Shown: positions 1-10,513, numbered from the stretch's first letter. The stretch: 64,000 nucleotides of DNA from Serratia plymuthica (GCF_018336935.1 NZ_CP068771.1:4030001-4094000), one strand, 5' to 3'. Notes: generated from the letters alone by a model not told the origin. Translations and numbers: made by a program.

Positions 1-405
1 GCCCTGTTACGCAAGCTGCAGTTTGATTTCAGTGATACCTTCGGTAAGGGCTTCTACTTTGATTCCATCCGCAGCACCGCGTGGATGAAAGATGGCATAA
101 TGCATACCGACAATCTTTTGGTTGACGGGCTGGCGGCAGACATCGCCATGAATGGCCAGATTGATCTGGCGCGTCGGCAGATTGATATGGAAGCGGTGGT
201 GGCACCGGAGATCTCAGCCACGGTCGGCGTGGCGACGGCGTTCGTGATCAATCCGATCGTCGGTGCGGCGGTGTTTGCCGCCTCCAAAGTGTTGGCGCCG
301 TTGTGGAACAAGATCTCGCTGATTCGCTATCACATCAGCGGCAGCCTGGATCAGCCGAAAATTAACGAGGTGTTGCGTAAGCCAAAGGAGAATAAGGCGT
401 CATGA
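1..405 (+). CDS. yhdP: YhdP, AsmA-like envelope protein (3' end only)
   Basis: The reading frame is open from the first base, so only the last 134 residues are present; the start lies left of the window. YhdP is a very large inner-membrane-anchored AsmA-like protein that spans the periplasm and, with TamB and YdbH, moves phospholipid to the outer membrane. The visible part matches the C-terminal end of this family, with a hydrophobic glycine/alanine/valine segment near VGVATAFVINPIVGAAVF and a basic tail. The stop overlaps the next start (ATGA), which suggests coupled translation with the amidase downstream. Identity rests on recall of the family end plus the following tldD. Confidence 0.85.
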   Translation, partial: ALLRKLQFDFSDTFGKGFYFDSIRSTAWMKDGIMHTDNLLVDGLAADIAMNGQIDLARRQIDMEAVVAPEISATVGVATAFVINPIVGAAVFAASKVLAPLWNKISLIRYHISGSLDQPKINEVLRKPKENKAS

Positions 406-1262
406 GAAATGCTAACGTTGCGTTGTTACAGTTGTGCAGTGGCGATCGGGTACGCGATAACCTGGCCCAGATTGAACAGCAGATCAAGCAGCTCAATGCC
501 GGGGTAAAACTGGTCATGACGCCGGAGAACGCGCTGCTGTTCGCCAACTCTGCCGCTTATCGCCAGCATGCGGAAGCGCAGGGCGATGGTCCGCTGCAGC
601 AGGCGGTGCGTGAGCTGGCGCGGCGCTATGGCGTATGGTTGCTGGTAGGCTCTATGCCGTTGATCAGCCGCGAGAACCCGGAGCTTATCACCACCAGCAG
701 CCTGCTGTTTGATGACCAGGGTGAAATCCGGGCGCGCTACGACAAGCTGCATATGTTCGACGTGGACATTAACGACTCCCACGGCCATTATCGGGAATCG
801 GACACTTACCAACATGGCCAGCAGTTGACCGTGGTGGATACGCCAGTCGGCCGTCTTGGCATGACCATATGTTACGATCTGCGCTTCCCGGCGCTGTATC
901 AGGCGTTGCGCGCTCAGGGCGCAGAGCTGATTTCCGTACCGGCCGCCTTTACCCGGGTGACCGGCGAGGCGCATTGGGAAATCCTGCTGCGCGCAAGGGC
1001 GATTGAAAACCAGTGCGTGATCCTGGCGCCGGCGCAGGTGGGTAGCCACGGCCCCACCCGCCGCACCTGGGGCTATTCGCTGGCGGTGGACGGCTGGGGC
1101 AAGGTGCTGGCCGAAAACCCGGATGCGGTTTCGGCGTTGAAAGTACGGGTCGACACGGCCGGCCTCAACACCATTCGCGCGCAAATGCCGGTATTGCAAC
1201 ACAACAGATTCCAGACGTCGCTGACGGCGCCGTTTGAAAAAACCTCCTCCAATAAAGAGTGA
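402..1262 (+). CDS. Carbon-nitrogen hydrolase, Nit1-like (likely deaminated-glutathione amidase)
   Basis: The 286-residue protein carries the complete nitrilase catalytic triad: Glu42 (TPENALL), Lys115 ([10 protein letters not shown]) and Cys157 (TICYDLRFP). The KLHMFDVD and ESDTYQHG segments are typical of the Nit1 branch, whose known activity is hydrolysis of deaminated glutathione to alpha-ketoglutarate and cysteinylglycine, a metabolite-repair reaction in the cytoplasm. No signal peptide is seen. It overlaps yhdP by 4 bases and lies 7 bases before tldD, so the three are probably one transcript. The family call is firm; the exact substrate is inferred from branch motifs. Confidence 0.85.
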   Translation: MRNANVALLQLCSGDRVRDNLAQIEQQIKQLNAGVKLVMTPENALLFANSAAYRQHAEAQGDGPLQQAVRELARRYGVWLLVGSMPLISRENPELITTSSLLFDDQGEIRARYDKLHMFDVDINDSHGHYRESDTYQHGQQLTVVDTPVGRLGMTICYDLRFPALYQALRAQGAELISVPAAFTRVTGEAHWEILLRARAIENQCVILAPAQVGSHGPTRRTWGYSLAVDGWGKVLAENPDAVSALKVRVDTAGLNTIRAQMPVLQHNRFQTSLTAPFEKTSSNKE

Positions 1263-1269
1263 AAAAATT

Positions 1270-2715
1270 ATGAGCCTGACGTTTGTCAGTGAGCAGTTAC
1301 TTGCTGCGAATAAGTTGAGCCACCAGGACTTGTTCTCTGTCTTGGGGCAACTGGCCGAACGCCGCCTCGATTACGCCGATCTCTATTTTCAGTCCAGCTA
1401 CCACGAAGCCTGGGTGATTGAAGACAGCATCATCAAGGATGGTTCTTATAATATCGACCAGGGCGTTGGCGTGCGCGCCGTCAGCGGCGAGAAAACCGGT
1501 TTCGCCTATGCCGATCAGATAACCCTGAACGCCCTGCATCAAAGCGCCCAGGCGGCGCGCAGCATCGTGCGCGACAGCGGTGACGGCCGGGCGCATACGC
1601 TGGGTGAAATCAGCCATAAGGCGCTGTATCCGCTGCTCGACCCGCTGCAAAGCCTGCCGCGCGAAGAGAAAATTGCCCTGCTGCACCGCGTCGATAAGGT
1701 TGCCCGTGCGGCCGATAAGCGGGTGCAGGAGGTGAGCGCCAGCATCACCGGCGTGTATGAGCAAATCCTGGTGGCTGCGACCGACGGCACCCTGGCGGCG
1801 GACGTCCGCCCGCTGGTGCGTCTTTCCGTCAGCGTGCTGGTGGAAGAGGACGGCAAGCGTGAACGCGGCTCCAGCGGCGGCGGCGGCCGTTTCGGTTATG
1901 ACTACTTCCTGGAAATCGCCGATGGCGAAGTCCGCGCGGACGCCTACGCCAAAGAGGCGGTGCGCATGGCGTTGATCAACCTTTCCGCCGTAGCGGCCCC
2001 GGCCGGCAATATGCCTGTGGTGCTGGGCGCCGGCTGGCCGGGCGTGCTGCTGCACGAAGCGGTAGGTCACGGCCTGGAAGGCGATTTCAACCGTCGCGGC
2101 ACCTCGGTGTTCAGCGGCCAGATGGGCCAACTGGTGGCTTCCGAGCTTTGCACCGTGGTGGATGACGGCACCCTGCAGGGGCGCCGCGGTTCGTTGGCCA
2201 TCGATGATGAAGGCGTGCCGGGCCAGTACAATGTGCTGATCGAAAACGGTATCCTGAAAGGCTACATGCAGGACAAGCTGAATGCGCGCCTGATGGGCGT
2301 TGCGCCGACCGGCAACGGCCGCCGCGAGTCCTATGCGCATCTGCCGATGCCGCGCATGACCAACACTTACATGCTGGCGGGCAAGTCCACGCCGGAAGAG
2401 ATCATCGCCAGCGTGGAGTACGGCCTGTATGCGCCGAACTTTGGCGGCGGCCAGGTGGACATCACCTCCGGCAAGTTTGTGTTCTCCACCACCGAAGCCT
2501 ATCTGATCGAAAAAGGCCGCATCACCAAGCCGGTGAAGGGCGCGACGTTGATCGGTTCCGGCATCGAGGCGATGCAGCAGATTTCGATGGTCGGCAACGA
2601 TCTGGCGCTGGATAAAGGCGTAGGTGTTTGCGGCAAAGAAGGGCAAAGCCTGCCGGTGGGCGTCGGCCAACCGACCCTGAAACTGGATATGCTGACCGTA
2701 GGCGGTACCGCCTAG
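1270..2715 (+). CDS. tldD: TldD, metalloprotease subunit TldD/TldE
   Basis: This 481-residue protein matches E. coli TldD over its full length. The zinc motif HEAVGH (His262, Glu263, His267) is intact. TldD forms a cytoplasmic heterodimer with PmbA/TldE that degrades unfolded peptides and trims modified peptides such as microcin B17 and the antitoxin CcdA. I chose the ATG at 1270, which gives the usual MSL start and length, rather than the in-frame upstream ATG at 1234 inside the previous gene. Its partner pmbA lies only about 10 kb away in the same orientation. Confidence 0.97.
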   Translation: MSLTFVSEQLLAANKLSHQDLFSVLGQLAERRLDYADLYFQSSYHEAWVIEDSIIKDGSYNIDQGVGVRAVSGEKTGFAYADQITLNALHQSAQAARSIVRDSGDGRAHTLGEISHKALYPLLDPLQSLPREEKIALLHRVDKVARAADKRVQEVSASITGVYEQILVAATDGTLAADVRPLVRLSVSVLVEEDGKRERGSSGGGGRFGYDYFLEIADGEVRADAYAKEAVRMALINLSAVAAPAGNMPVVLGAGWPGVLLHEAVGHGLEGDFNRRGTSVFSGQMGQLVASELCTVVDDGTLQGRRGSLAIDDEGVPGQYNVLIENGILKGYMQDKLNARLMGVAPTGNGRRESYAHLPMPRMTNTYMLAGKSTPEEIIASVEYGLYAPNFGGGQVDITSGKFVFSTTEAYLIEKGRITKPVKGATLIGSGIEAMQQISMVGNDLALDKGVGVCGKEGQSLPVGVGQPTLKLDMLTVGGTA

Positions 2716-2722
2716 TCCTTTT

Positions 2723-2745
2723 CCGGGGCCGGTTCACGGCCCCGG
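2723..2745. terminator. GC-rich hairpin between tldD and the convergent ligase gene
   Basis: A perfect 9-bp stem (CCGGGGCCG / CGGCCCCGG) with a GTTCA loop starts 8 bases after the tldD stop and lies between two convergent genes. There is no T-run on either side, so it may only be a 3'-end stabilising structure or a weak terminator. Confidence 0.45.
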
Positions 2746-2777
2746 ATACTCCAGGTCAGTTGCGCGAGTGGATGTTC

Positions 2778-4469
2778 CTACCTGAAACGCGGATCTTGCG
2801 GAAAGAAAAATGCGGCTTCGTGCCGGCGGGCGTCGGCTTGCGTATTTGCGCCCTGATGGCGCAATATCATAATGAGCGTGGCGTAGACGTTGGCGTCAAT
2901 GCGTCGCTGCAGATAAGCGTCCGCCCACTGCCGGTAATGTGTCAGCAATTCCTCATCCTGAGTCTGGTTATAAACCAGCAGCGCGTGCGACTGTTCGTCA
3001 AATGCCTTGCGTTCCCGGTGGATCCAGGCGGCCGGTTCGGGCATGGTTTCAATACTGTCGATATTGACCAGCATGGTGCGCTCCGATCGGGTTAACGCCT
3101 GGCCGCCGATCCAGGCGAAGCTCAGCATCACCAGCGCACCGGCAGCTAAAATGGCAACCGGGACGCCCAGCGCTTTGGCGGCCGGCAGCGGGCGCCGTAC
3201 GTCGGTTTGACCGTCCAGCAACGCCAGCAGCAGCAGGAATACCAGCCAGTGGGGAGCGGACAGATAAAAAGGATATTCCAGCTGGGTGTGAAGCAGCATC
3301 GGCAACAGCACCAAGAATAGCCCGATCCTGTCACCGGCCGGCTCGAGAAGGTCCCTGCGCCAGGCCTGGCGCAACAGCCGCGCGCCGGCTGCCAGGATCA
3401 GACCAATGCCCGCCAGCGCGATCAGGCCGCCCTCGACCCACCACAGTAAAATTTCATTATGCGGGTGGCTGGCGACTTCCGATATCCGGCGCCAGGGCAT
3501 TTCATTCAGACGAAAATGCAGGAGGCTGTATTCAAAACCGCCATAGCCCCAACCCGACAGTGGCTTGGCCAAAATCATGGCGCCTGTGTCGCGCAACATG
3601 CTCAGTCGTGCGCCGTTGGAATGGCTGCGGCTGAGCAACCCCATTTTTTCGCTGAGACCGAAACCGGTCAACATCACGACGAGGCCGATGGCAACGCCCA
3701 GAAATATCGCGCCACAGGTCAGGCGGGTATACTCGGGCCGGTAGCGTCCAAAGCGCCACAGCAGCAATGCCGCCGCCAATGCGCCGCCCAGCCATCCGGC
3801 GCGCGATTGGATCAGCACCAGCAATGCGGAAAGCCCCATTATCAGCGCCAGCAGCAGTGCCCGCCGCCGGCGTTCGCCCCCCGCTAATGCATAGGTCGGC
3901 GACAGCAACAACAACAACGCCAGCGCCAACCCGGTGGCGATAAAGCTGGCCAACACGTTCGGCTGCTGAAAGATGCCGTATACCCGGCTGCCATTGGGCG
4001 GGACCCAGGCAAACTCCGGGGCAAACAGCTGCAGGAACGCCAGCAGCGCCTGTATGGCGACGGCGCAAACTAGCCCATACAGCAGCAGTGAGCGCTGGCG
4101 GGAGGTCAGCCTGAGCTGCAGGCAGGCCAGGTAGAATAGCCAGCCGCCCAGCAACCCGGCGCAGCGCCATAAGGCGGCCTCACGCCACTGCGGCTGGGTG
4201 TAGATCAGCGGTAACGCCAGCACCATAATGCTGATGAACAGCAGGCGTGCCGTTGGGGTGGTAGCGATATGCCTGCGCCCGGCGCAGAGGCTCAGGAAAA
4301 CCATCAGCGTCAGCAGCGCCATCGTGCCCCATGCGAAGATATTCTGTGGCAACGCCAGGCCGACACCGCCCATATTGGGCTGATAGAGCGGTAAGATGGC
4401 CAGCATCCAGGCCAGAAGCAGGGCCAACGCGCCAGCCCCCAGCGTCGACAAAGCGAATTTTCTGGTCAT
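2778..4469 (-). CDS. PglL/Wzy-family membrane O-oligosaccharyltransferase or polymerase
   Basis: The 563-residue protein has about a dozen hydrophobic segments, then a soluble C-terminal region from about residue 440. The Wzy_C signature is present (GIFQQPNVLASFIA), followed by a periplasmic-loop motif with the usual histidines (SHPHNEILLWWVEGG). This arrangement, plus the C-terminal extension, is typical of PglL-like ligases, which transfer lipid-linked glycans to serine or threonine of periplasmic proteins, and of related O-antigen ligases/polymerases. No glycan-synthesis, pilin or acceptor gene is near, so donor and acceptor are unknown. It is monocistronic and faces an AT-rich upstream gap. 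The superfamily is firm; ligase versus polymerase is not resolved. Confidence 0.75.
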   Translation of the reverse strand: MTRKFALSTLGAGALALLLAWMLAILPLYQPNMGGVGLALPQNIFAWGTMALLTLMVFLSLCAGRRHIATTPTARLLFISIMVLALPLIYTQPQWREAALWRCAGLLGGWLFYLACLQLRLTSRQRSLLLYGLVCAVAIQALLAFLQLFAPEFAWVPPNGSRVYGIFQQPNVLASFIATGLALALLLLLSPTYALAGGERRRRALLLALIMGLSALLVLIQSRAGWLGGALAAALLLWRFGRYRPEYTRLTCGAIFLGVAIGLVVMLTGFGLSEKMGLLSRSHSNGARLSMLRDTGAMILAKPLSGWGYGGFEYSLLHFRLNEMPWRRISEVASHPHNEILLWWVEGGLIALAGIGLILAAGARLLRQAWRRDLLEPAGDRIGLFLVLLPMLLHTQLEYPFYLSAPHWLVFLLLLALLDGQTDVRRPLPAAKALGVPVAILAAGALVMLSFAWIGGQALTRSERTMLVNIDSIETMPEPAAWIHRERKAFDEQSHALLVYNQTQDEELLTHYRQWADAYLQRRIDANVYATLIMILRHQGANTQADARRHEAAFFFPQDPRFR

Positions 4470-5090
4470 ACGGCAAACTGCCGTGTGAAAGCGTATTTTG
4501 CTGCGAACATATTATGACTATTTCCGTCGTTTTATTCTGGTTTTAAATCAGGTGTTTTAGAGTATTAATATCGCCAGGTATTGTTGGTGAAGGTGGCTTA
4601 TTTAGGTGTTAATGCCCAGGGGATTTATCGTGATATACCGGAATATTCAGCGTAAAAATAGCCTGCTGGCGTCGGTGGCGATTATTTATCCCAAGGGGGT
4701 TATTTTCGCAAACTGATTATGTCGCGGTCAACTGATTACTATTTTTTGATTAAATTGTATTTAAATCAATTATTTATTTTTGTTTTTATGTTCAGCAAGC
4801 CAAAAGGTCATGCACCATCAATGGGCATGGAAGTGAGCGTTGAGCGATTATCGTTAAGATTTTTCTTGGTAAACGACAGGCGGGCATGCGGCTAAAAATA
4901 TTATTTATTATTTCTGTTGTCTAATTCTTATGGAAATAATTATTTTTAACTTCAATTATAATGTGTTTTATTAAGATTTTTCTTTGTCTTTTTTTCTTAT
5001 TTTCCGGCAAAAGACTTCGGTGAATTAAATACCGACAGATGCTTGTTCCGGCTAGCATGCCCTTTCGGCCCGCCAGCCGGTTAACGGCTG
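4470..5090. other. AT-rich gene-free region upstream of the ligase gene
   Basis: No credible gene is seen over about 620 bases. From roughly 4500 to 5030 the base composition is far richer in A and T than the flanking genes, with long A/T tracts around 4735-4790 and 4900-5000. It must carry the promoter of the leftward ligase gene and could bind H-NS. It might also be the remnant of an acquired segment. Confidence 0.5.
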
Positions 5091-6032
5091 TCAGTTCACC
5101 TCCCCAATCCTCTCCAGCGCATCCACCACCAAATCCCAGAACCTGTCTTGATCCAGCGTTACCGCTACCTGCGTATGGCAGTCCGGCGGTGGCGGGGCGC
5201 GAAAATCGGCTACCGTCATGCCCAGCGTCAGGGTACCGGTCAGCTCGATATCCACCGGCACCTTGCGCACCGTCATCACTTCAGGGTCGATCACGTAGGC
5301 CACCGCGCAAGGGTCATGTACCGGCGGTGCGCTGAAGCCCTGCGCCTGCCGGTACATCTGGCCAAAGAATTCGAGCAGTTCGCCGACGAAATGCGCCGGC
5401 CCGGTGCCGATGGCGGCAATGCGTTCGCACACCTCCGGCGTAGCGATTGCCTGATGGGTCAAGTCCAGCCCGACCATGGTCAGCGGCCACTTTTCATTAA
5501 ATACGATGTGCGCCGCTTCGGGGTCGATCTTGATATTGAATTCCGCCACCGCGCTCCAGTTGCCCACGTGATAGCCACCGCCCATCAGCACCACTTCCTT
5601 TACCCGCTCGGCGATGCGCGGTTCTTTACGCACCGCCATGGCAATGTTGGTCAGGCCACCGGTCGGCACCAGCGTCACGCTGCCCGGCGGATGCGCCATC
5701 ACCGTATCTATGATCACGTCCACCGCATGGCGCGGCTCCAGCGTCAGGGTCGGCTCCGGCAGCGCCGGGCCGTCAAGGCCGGATTCACCGTGAATGTCGG
5801 GTGCTACCTCAATCTGCCGCACCAGCGGGCGCGGGCAGCCTGCGGCAAAGGGAACGCCGGTGATATTGGCGATACGCGCGACGGCCAGCGCGTTGCGGGT
5901 GACCTTATCCAGCGTCTGGTTGCCGACCACGGTGGTGACCGCCAGCAGTTCGATCTGCGGGTTGCCCCAGGCCAGCAGCAAGGCAATGGCGTCGTCATGC
6001 CCAGGGTCGCAATCCAGTATGATTTTTTTCAT
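5091..6032 (-). CDS. Nucleoside hydrolase, IunH/RihB-like
   Basis: The 313-residue length equals that of E. coli RihA/RihB. The calcium-binding signature DCDPGHDDA lies at residues 7-15, and the family motifs NIKIDPEAAHIVF and PVHDPCAVAYV follow. These cytoplasmic enzymes hydrolyse the N-glycosidic bond of ribonucleosides to ribose and base; the pattern fits the pyrimidine-preferring group, but specificity cannot be read directly. I chose the ATG at 6032, preceded by AGGAA at a good distance, over a longer upstream frame. No nucleoside transporter is adjacent. Confidence 0.85.
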   Translation of the reverse strand: MKKIILDCDPGHDDAIALLLAWGNPQIELLAVTTVVGNQTLDKVTRNALAVARIANITGVPFAAGCPRPLVRQIEVAPDIHGESGLDGPALPEPTLTLEPRHAVDVIIDTVMAHPPGSVTLVPTGGLTNIAMAVRKEPRIAERVKEVVLMGGGYHVGNWSAVAEFNIKIDPEAAHIVFNEKWPLTMVGLDLTHQAIATPEVCERIAAIGTGPAHFVGELLEFFGQMYRQAQGFSAPPVHDPCAVAYVIDPEVMTVRKVPVDIELTGTLTLGMTVADFRAPPPPDCHTQVAVTLDQDRFWDLVVDALERIGEVN

Positions 6033-6179
6033 TTTTATTCCTGATGCAGGGGAGAGGTTTGCGCAGCATAACGCACCGCGGAGCGACGGAGTAATGCCGA
6101 TGGTGCTTTTGCTAACGGCATCAAAGCCTTGCCAATGTTGCGGTGTCATTGAACGTAAATCCGCCGCGCCGTTTTCTGC

Positions 6180-7091
6180 TCAGCGGTAGCCCTGATAGAC
6201 TTCCGCCACGCGCTTGAAATATTCGGTCAGGTAGTTGATGCATACCTGTACCTTAAGCGGCAGCTTGTCTTTCTCGGTGTACAGGGCGTACACCGGGCGA
6301 GGATCCGAATGATAGCTTTTGAACAGGATCTCGATCTCACCGCGTTTGATCTCTTCGATCACCCACATTAACGGTGCGTAGGCGATGCCGGCCCCGGCTT
6401 TCAACCAGCGGATCATGGTTTGCGAATCGTTGGTGACAAAGCGCCCTTGCGGCGAGATGCGCGTAGTGATGCCTTCCGGTGCTATCAGTTCAAATTCGCT
6501 GTCCGGCCGCACGCTGTATTCCAGCCAGGAAAAGTTGACCATGTCGCTGGGTTTCTGCGGCGTGCCGTGCTGGCTGAGGTAACTTTTAGCGGCGCATATC
6601 ACCATCGGCATTGAACCGAGGCGTTTGGAGAACAGGCTGGAGTCTTGCAGTGCGCCGGTGCGGATCACCACGTCCAGCCCGTCGGCAATCAGGTCCGGCG
6701 CCGGAATGCCGGTCACCAGGTTCACCGTCAGGCCCGGATATTCCTTCAGCATATCGGCGGTCATGGTCGCCAGCACGTTTTGCGCCATGGTGGACGAACT
6801 GCCGATACGCAGCGTGCCGGTCGGCGTATTGTTAAACGCGTACAGCTGTTCGTGCACCTCGCTCACTTCCTGCAGCATGCGGCGGCAACCCTGATAGTAG
6901 ATTTTCCCGGCTTCCGTCAGGCCAATGCGGCGCGTGCTGCGGTTGAGCAACTTGACCTGCAGCTCATTCTCCAGTTTGGAGACGGTCTGGCTGATAGACG
7001 AAACGCTCATATCAAGCTGGCGCGCAGCCGCCGTAAACGACCCGCATTCAACGACTTTAGCGAATATCGTCATCCGTTTTAGTCTTTCCAT
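6180..7091 (-). CDS. aaeR: AaeR, LysR-type regulator of aaeXAB
   Basis: The 303-residue LysR-type regulator has an N-terminal winged helix-turn-helix (about residues 5-65, with SFTAAARQLDMSVSSISQTV) and a substrate-binding domain. It resembles E. coli AaeR/QseA closely throughout, ending in the conserved PVYALYTEKDKLPLKVQV segment. AaeR activates the aromatic carboxylic acid efflux operon in response to compounds such as p-hydroxybenzoate. It is transcribed divergently from aaeXAB, the canonical arrangement, and a strong CRP-like site lies just upstream of its start. Confidence 0.95.
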   Translation of the reverse strand: MERLKRMTIFAKVVECGSFTAAARQLDMSVSSISQTVSKLENELQVKLLNRSTRRIGLTEAGKIYYQGCRRMLQEVSEVHEQLYAFNNTPTGTLRIGSSSTMAQNVLATMTADMLKEYPGLTVNLVTGIPAPDLIADGLDVVIRTGALQDSSLFSKRLGSMPMVICAAKSYLSQHGTPQKPSDMVNFSWLEYSVRPDSEFELIAPEGITTRISPQGRFVTNDSQTMIRWLKAGAGIAYAPLMWVIEEIKRGEIEILFKSYHSDPRPVYALYTEKDKLPLKVQVCINYLTEYFKRVAEVYQGYR

Positions 7092-7106
7092 TATTCACTC
7101 TGGCTT

Positions 7107-7128
7107 AAAAGTGATTTAGATCACAGAT
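7107..7128. promoter_or_regulatory. CRP-like binding site in the aaeR-aaeX region
   Basis: The palindrome GTGATTTAGATCAC, flanked by AAAA and AGAT, matches the CRP consensus (AAATGTGA-N6-TCACATTT) at nearly all core positions. It lies 16-37 bases upstream of the aaeR start codon and about 270 bases upstream of aaeX. That position suggests action on aaeR transcription, either activation or block depending on the unmapped start site. Confidence 0.6.
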
Positions 7129-7399
7129 TGTTGATGAGTTGATAGTAAGCACGCTAATATAAACCGGTCGGGTGGAAAGACCTTACCAATGCGCGAGCGC
7201 GATCGGCAGAGCAGCCTTGGTCGATCCCTCCGGTATCCTCGCAATCCCTATCGCGGACGTATGCCCCTGAGTTTATCCTTTTTTCAGGTTCCTGACCTGT
7301 CTGGGCCTAAATTTGTGGTGCGCGTCAGCTAACATGTAAAGAGAATGTGAATGAGAAGAAAGGGTAACACCCGGCGCAGTGAACAATAAGGAAAAATGG
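7129..7399. promoter_or_regulatory. aaeR/aaeX divergent control region
   Basis: This gene-free stretch must hold the aaeXAB promoter and the AaeR site. Apart from the CRP-like palindrome at its left edge, I see a short inverted repeat near 7286-7300 (CAGGTTCCTGACCTG) and an AAGGA ribosome-binding site just before aaeX. No unique LysR box could be assigned. Confidence 0.4.
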
Positions 7400-7603
7400 A
7401 TGAGTTTGCTTCCGGTTATGGTCATCTTTGGACTGTCGTTTCCCCCGGTATTCTTTGAGTTGCTGGTATCGCTGGCGCTGTTTTTTTTGCTGCGTCGCCT
7501 GCTGCAACCCACCGGGCTTTACGATTTTGTCTGGCATCCGGCGCTGTTTAATACCGCGCTGTATTGCTGTCTGTTCTATCTGATTTCACGTCTTTTCGTT
7601 TGA
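7400..7603 (+). CDS. aaeX: AaeX, small membrane protein of the Aae efflux operon
   Basis: This is a 67-residue hydrophobic protein with two likely membrane helices, beginning [16 protein letters not shown] and ending in a segment almost identical to E. coli AaeX ([17 protein letters not shown]). Its role in the efflux complex is not established. The ATG at 7400 gives the exact family length and has AAGGA 7 bases upstream; the in-frame ATG at 7379 would add an unneeded extension. aaeA starts 8 bases downstream. Confidence 0.93.
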   Translation: MSLLPVMVIFGLSFPPVFFELLVSLALFFLLRRLLQPTGLYDFVWHPALFNTALYCCLFYLISRLFV

Positions 7604-7610
7604 GGTCGCT

Positions 7611-8546
7611 GTGAAAAATTTCTCAATAAAAATAGTTCGAATCGCGATCACTTTGTTTCTGGTCCTGTTAGCGATCGTCGCCGTATTCAAAGCCTGGGTG
7701 TTCTACACCGAATCCCCCTGGACGCGTGACGCCAAGTTTACCGCCGACGTCGTGGCGATAGCGCCGGACGTCACCGGTTTGCTGACCGACGTGCCGGTGG
7801 TGGATAACCAACTGGTGAAAAAAGGCCAGGTGCTATTCGTTATCGACCGGCCGCGCTATGAGCAGGCCTTGGCGGAAGCCAGCGCCGATGTGGCCTATTA
7901 CCAGACGCTGGCGGCGGAGAAAAAACGTGAAGCCGGCCGCCGCGTGCGTTTGGGCGTGCAGGCGATGTCGCAAGAAGAGATTGACCAGGCGAACAACGTG
8001 CTGCAAACCGTGCAGCATCAGTTGGCGAAAGCCGTGGCGACCCGCGAGTTGGCGCAGCTGGATCTGGATCGCACCACGGTGCGCGCGCCGGCTGACGGCT
8101 GGGTCACCAACCTGAACGTCCACAGCGGCGAATACATCACCCGCGGCTCGGTCGCCGTGGCGCTGGTGAAGAAAAACACCTTCTACATTCTGGCCTATCT
8201 GGAAGAAACCAAGCTGAATGGCCTGAACAAGGGCGACCGTGTGGAAATCACCCCACTGGGCAGCAACCGCATCATGCACGGCACCGTCGATAGCCTGGCC
8301 GCCGCCGTTAACAACAGCAGCAGCACCGTAAACAGCAAAGGGTTGGCGTCTATCGACAGCAACCTGGAGTGGGTGCGCCTGGCGCAGCGCGTGCCGGTTA
8401 AAATCCTGCTGGACGACAAAGACCAGTTGCATCCGTACCCGGCCGGCACCACCGCGACCGTGGTGATCACCGGCAAGAACGATCGCAAGACCGACAGCGG
8501 CTCGCCTTTTGTTCGCCTGATGCATCGGCTACGTGAGTTTGGCTAA
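7611..8546 (+). CDS. aaeA: AaeA, membrane fusion protein for aromatic acid efflux
   Basis: The 311-residue protein starts with GTG. It has one N-terminal membrane anchor (about residues 8-30), a lipoyl/HlyD-type domain split by a coiled-coil hairpin (about residues 80-135), and a beta-barrel region, as in E. coli AaeA (310 residues). It is the periplasmic adaptor that works with AaeB to export p-hydroxybenzoate and related aromatic carboxylates. Its stop overlaps the aaeB start by one base (TAATG), indicating coupled translation. Confidence 0.96.
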   Translation: MKNFSIKIVRIAITLFLVLLAIVAVFKAWVFYTESPWTRDAKFTADVVAIAPDVTGLLTDVPVVDNQLVKKGQVLFVIDRPRYEQALAEASADVAYYQTLAAEKKREAGRRVRLGVQAMSQEEIDQANNVLQTVQHQLAKAVATRELAQLDLDRTTVRAPADGWVTNLNVHSGEYITRGSVAVALVKKNTFYILAYLEETKLNGLNKGDRVEITPLGSNRIMHGTVDSLAAAVNNSSSTVNSKGLASIDSNLEWVRLAQRVPVKILLDDKDQLHPYPAGTTATVVITGKNDRKTDSGSPFVRLMHRLREFG

Positions 8547-10513
8547 TGAATAGCCCAACGTTTATTCGGCTGAGATTTGCTTTCAAACTCAGCTTCGCGA
8601 TTGTGTTTGCCCTGTTTGTCGGTTTTCATCTCAATTTGGAAACCCCGCGCTGGTCGGCGATGACCGCCGCCATCGTGGCCGCCGGCCCGGCCTTTGCGGC
8701 GGGCGGCGAGCCGTTCTCCGGCGCTATTCGCCACCGCGGCTGGTTGCGTATTATCGGTACTTTTATCGGCTGTTTCGTCGGCCTGGTGATTATCATCACC
8801 ACTGCGCGTGCGCCGGTAGTGATGCTGCTGTTGTGCTGCATGTGGGCCGGGTTTTGTACCTGGCTCTCTTCGCTGATCAAGGTTGAAAACTCCTACGCCT
8901 GGGGGCTTGCCGGCTATACCGCGCTGATCATCATCGTCACTGTCGCCACCAGCGAAGCCCATCTGCTGGAGGCGCCGCAGTTCGCCATCGAACGCTGCAG
9001 CGAGATTGTGTTGGGGATCGTCAGCGCGGTGCTGGCGGATCTACTGTTCTCGCCGCGTTCGATCAAACTGGATATCGACCGGGCGGTAGACAAGCTGCTG
9101 GTGGATCAGTATCTGCTGATGCAGATGTGCGTCAGTAACGCCGAAAAAGAAGACATTGACCGCGCCTGGAGCAATCTGGTCAAAAGCACGACCGCGCTGA
9201 ACGGCATGCGCAGCAACCTGATGATGGAGTCATCGCGCTGGCAGAAGGTCAACCGGCGCGTTCGGGCGCTGCATACCCTGTCGCTGACGCTGATTACCCA
9301 GGCTTGCGAGACCTATCTTATCCTGCTGAATCACCCGGATGCGGTGAAGGACAATATCCGCGAACTGCTGATGGTGCCGGCGGAAACGCCGCAGGAGATC
9401 CACAAGCGCATGAAGCTGCTGCGCCAGGTGCTGACCACCAACCGCACCGACGAGACGCTGCTGACCATCACCAGTTGGGTCGGCGCGGCCACGCGTTACC
9501 TGCTGTTGGCCAAAGGCGTGCATACCAACAGCAGCATCAGCGCAGTGGAAGAAGACGTGCTGAGCAGTGAAGTGGTGGTCAAACCGACCTCGGCGGAAGG
9601 GCATCACGCCATGATTAACGGCCTGCGCACCTTTGTGGCGACGGCGTTTGGCAGCCTGTTGTGGCTGTGGACCGGCTGGACTTCCGGCAGCGGTTTTATG
9701 GTGATCATCGCGGTGATCACGTCGCTGGCGATGCGCACCCCGGCACCGCGCATGGTGGCGATGGACTTTGTGCTGGGTATGCTGGCGGCGATCCCGGTCG
9801 GTTCGCTGTTCTTTATGGTGATCCTGCCGGCGACCCAGCAGAGCATTTTATTGCTGTGCCTCAGCCTTGGCCTGCTGGCGTTTTTCATCGGCATCGAGGT
9901 GCAAAAGCGGCGGCTGGGTTCGCTCGGCCTGCTGGCGGGGACCATCAATATTCTGGTATTGAGCAACCCGATGACCTTTAACGTCACCCAGTTCCTCGAT
10001 GGCGCGCTCGGCCAGTTCCTCGGCAGCTGTGTGGGGCTGATGGTGCTGCTCTTGATCCGTGACAACTCGCGTGAGCGCACCGGCCGCACGCTGCTGAACC
10101 AGTTTGTCGGCAGCGCGGTCTCGGCGCTGACTACCAAGGCGTCGCGCCGTCGGCAGAACCATCTGCCGGCGCTTTATCAGCAGCTTAATCAGCTATTGAT
10201 GATGTTCCCGAACGATATCGCCAAGTACCGGCTGGCGCTGAACCTGATCATCGCCCACCAGCGCATGCAGCGGGCGGAGATCCCGGCCAGCGAAGAGCTT
10301 TCGGCCTTCCATAAGCAGATCCGCAATACTGCCGACCACGTGGTTTCGGCCAAGAATGACGTGAAACGCGCCTATTATTACGATCGCCTGCTGAGCGAGA
10401 TGAACGACTATCAGCAGAAGCTGGTGGACTATCAGGCACCGCTCAGCGTCACCGGCCCGGTAAAACGCCTGGCCGACATGCTGCACCGCTATCGCCACGC
10501 GTTGATCGACTGA
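8546..10513 (+). CDS. aaeB: AaeB, aromatic carboxylic acid efflux pump
   Basis: At 655 residues this has the length of E. coli AaeB and the same two-halved plan: two blocks of membrane helices (about residues 10-165 and 360-510), each followed by a large cytoplasmic domain. This is the FUSC / aromatic acid exporter family. It provides the inner-membrane transport step with AaeA, acting as a relief valve for p-hydroxybenzoic acid. It is the last gene of aaeXAB. No strong terminator is visible in the 255 bases that follow. Confidence 0.96.
   Translation: MNSPTFIRLRFAFKLSFAIVFALFVGFHLNLETPRWSAMTAAIVAAGPAFAAGGEPFSGAIRHRGWLRIIGTFIGCFVGLVIIITTARAPVVMLLLCCMWAGFCTWLSSLIKVENSYAWGLAGYTALIIIVTVATSEAHLLEAPQFAIERCSEIVLGIVSAVLADLLFSPRSIKLDIDRAVDKLLVDQYLLMQMCVSNAEKEDIDRAWSNLVKSTTALNGMRSNLMMESSRWQKVNRRVRALHTLSLTLITQACETYLILLNHPDAVKDNIRELLMVPAETPQEIHKRMKLLRQVLTTNRTDETLLTITSWVGAATRYLLLAKGVHTNSSISAVEEDVLSSEVVVKPTSAEGHHAMINGLRTFVATAFGSLLWLWTGWTSGSGFMVIIAVITSLAMRTPAPRMVAMDFVLGMLAAIPVGSLFFMVILPATQQSILLLCLSLGLLAFFIGIEVQKRRLGSLGLLAGTINILVLSNPMTFNVTQFLDGALGQFLGSCVGLMVLLLIRDNSRERTGRTLLNQFVGSAVSALTTKASRRRQNHLPALYQQLNQLLMMFPNDIAKYRLALNLIIAHQRMQRAEIPASEELSAFHKQIRNTADHVVSAKNDVKRAYYYDRLLSEMNDYQQKLVDYQAPLSVTGPVKRLADMLHRYRHALID

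Noticed and set aside
426..1202. Long open frame antisense to the Nit1-like amidase
   Set aside because: A product of GC-rich codon bias on the opposite strand; no domain or start signal. The same reasoning removes the long antisense frames at 1297-2670, 7833-8525, 23088-24248, 49319-50566 and 53394-54806.
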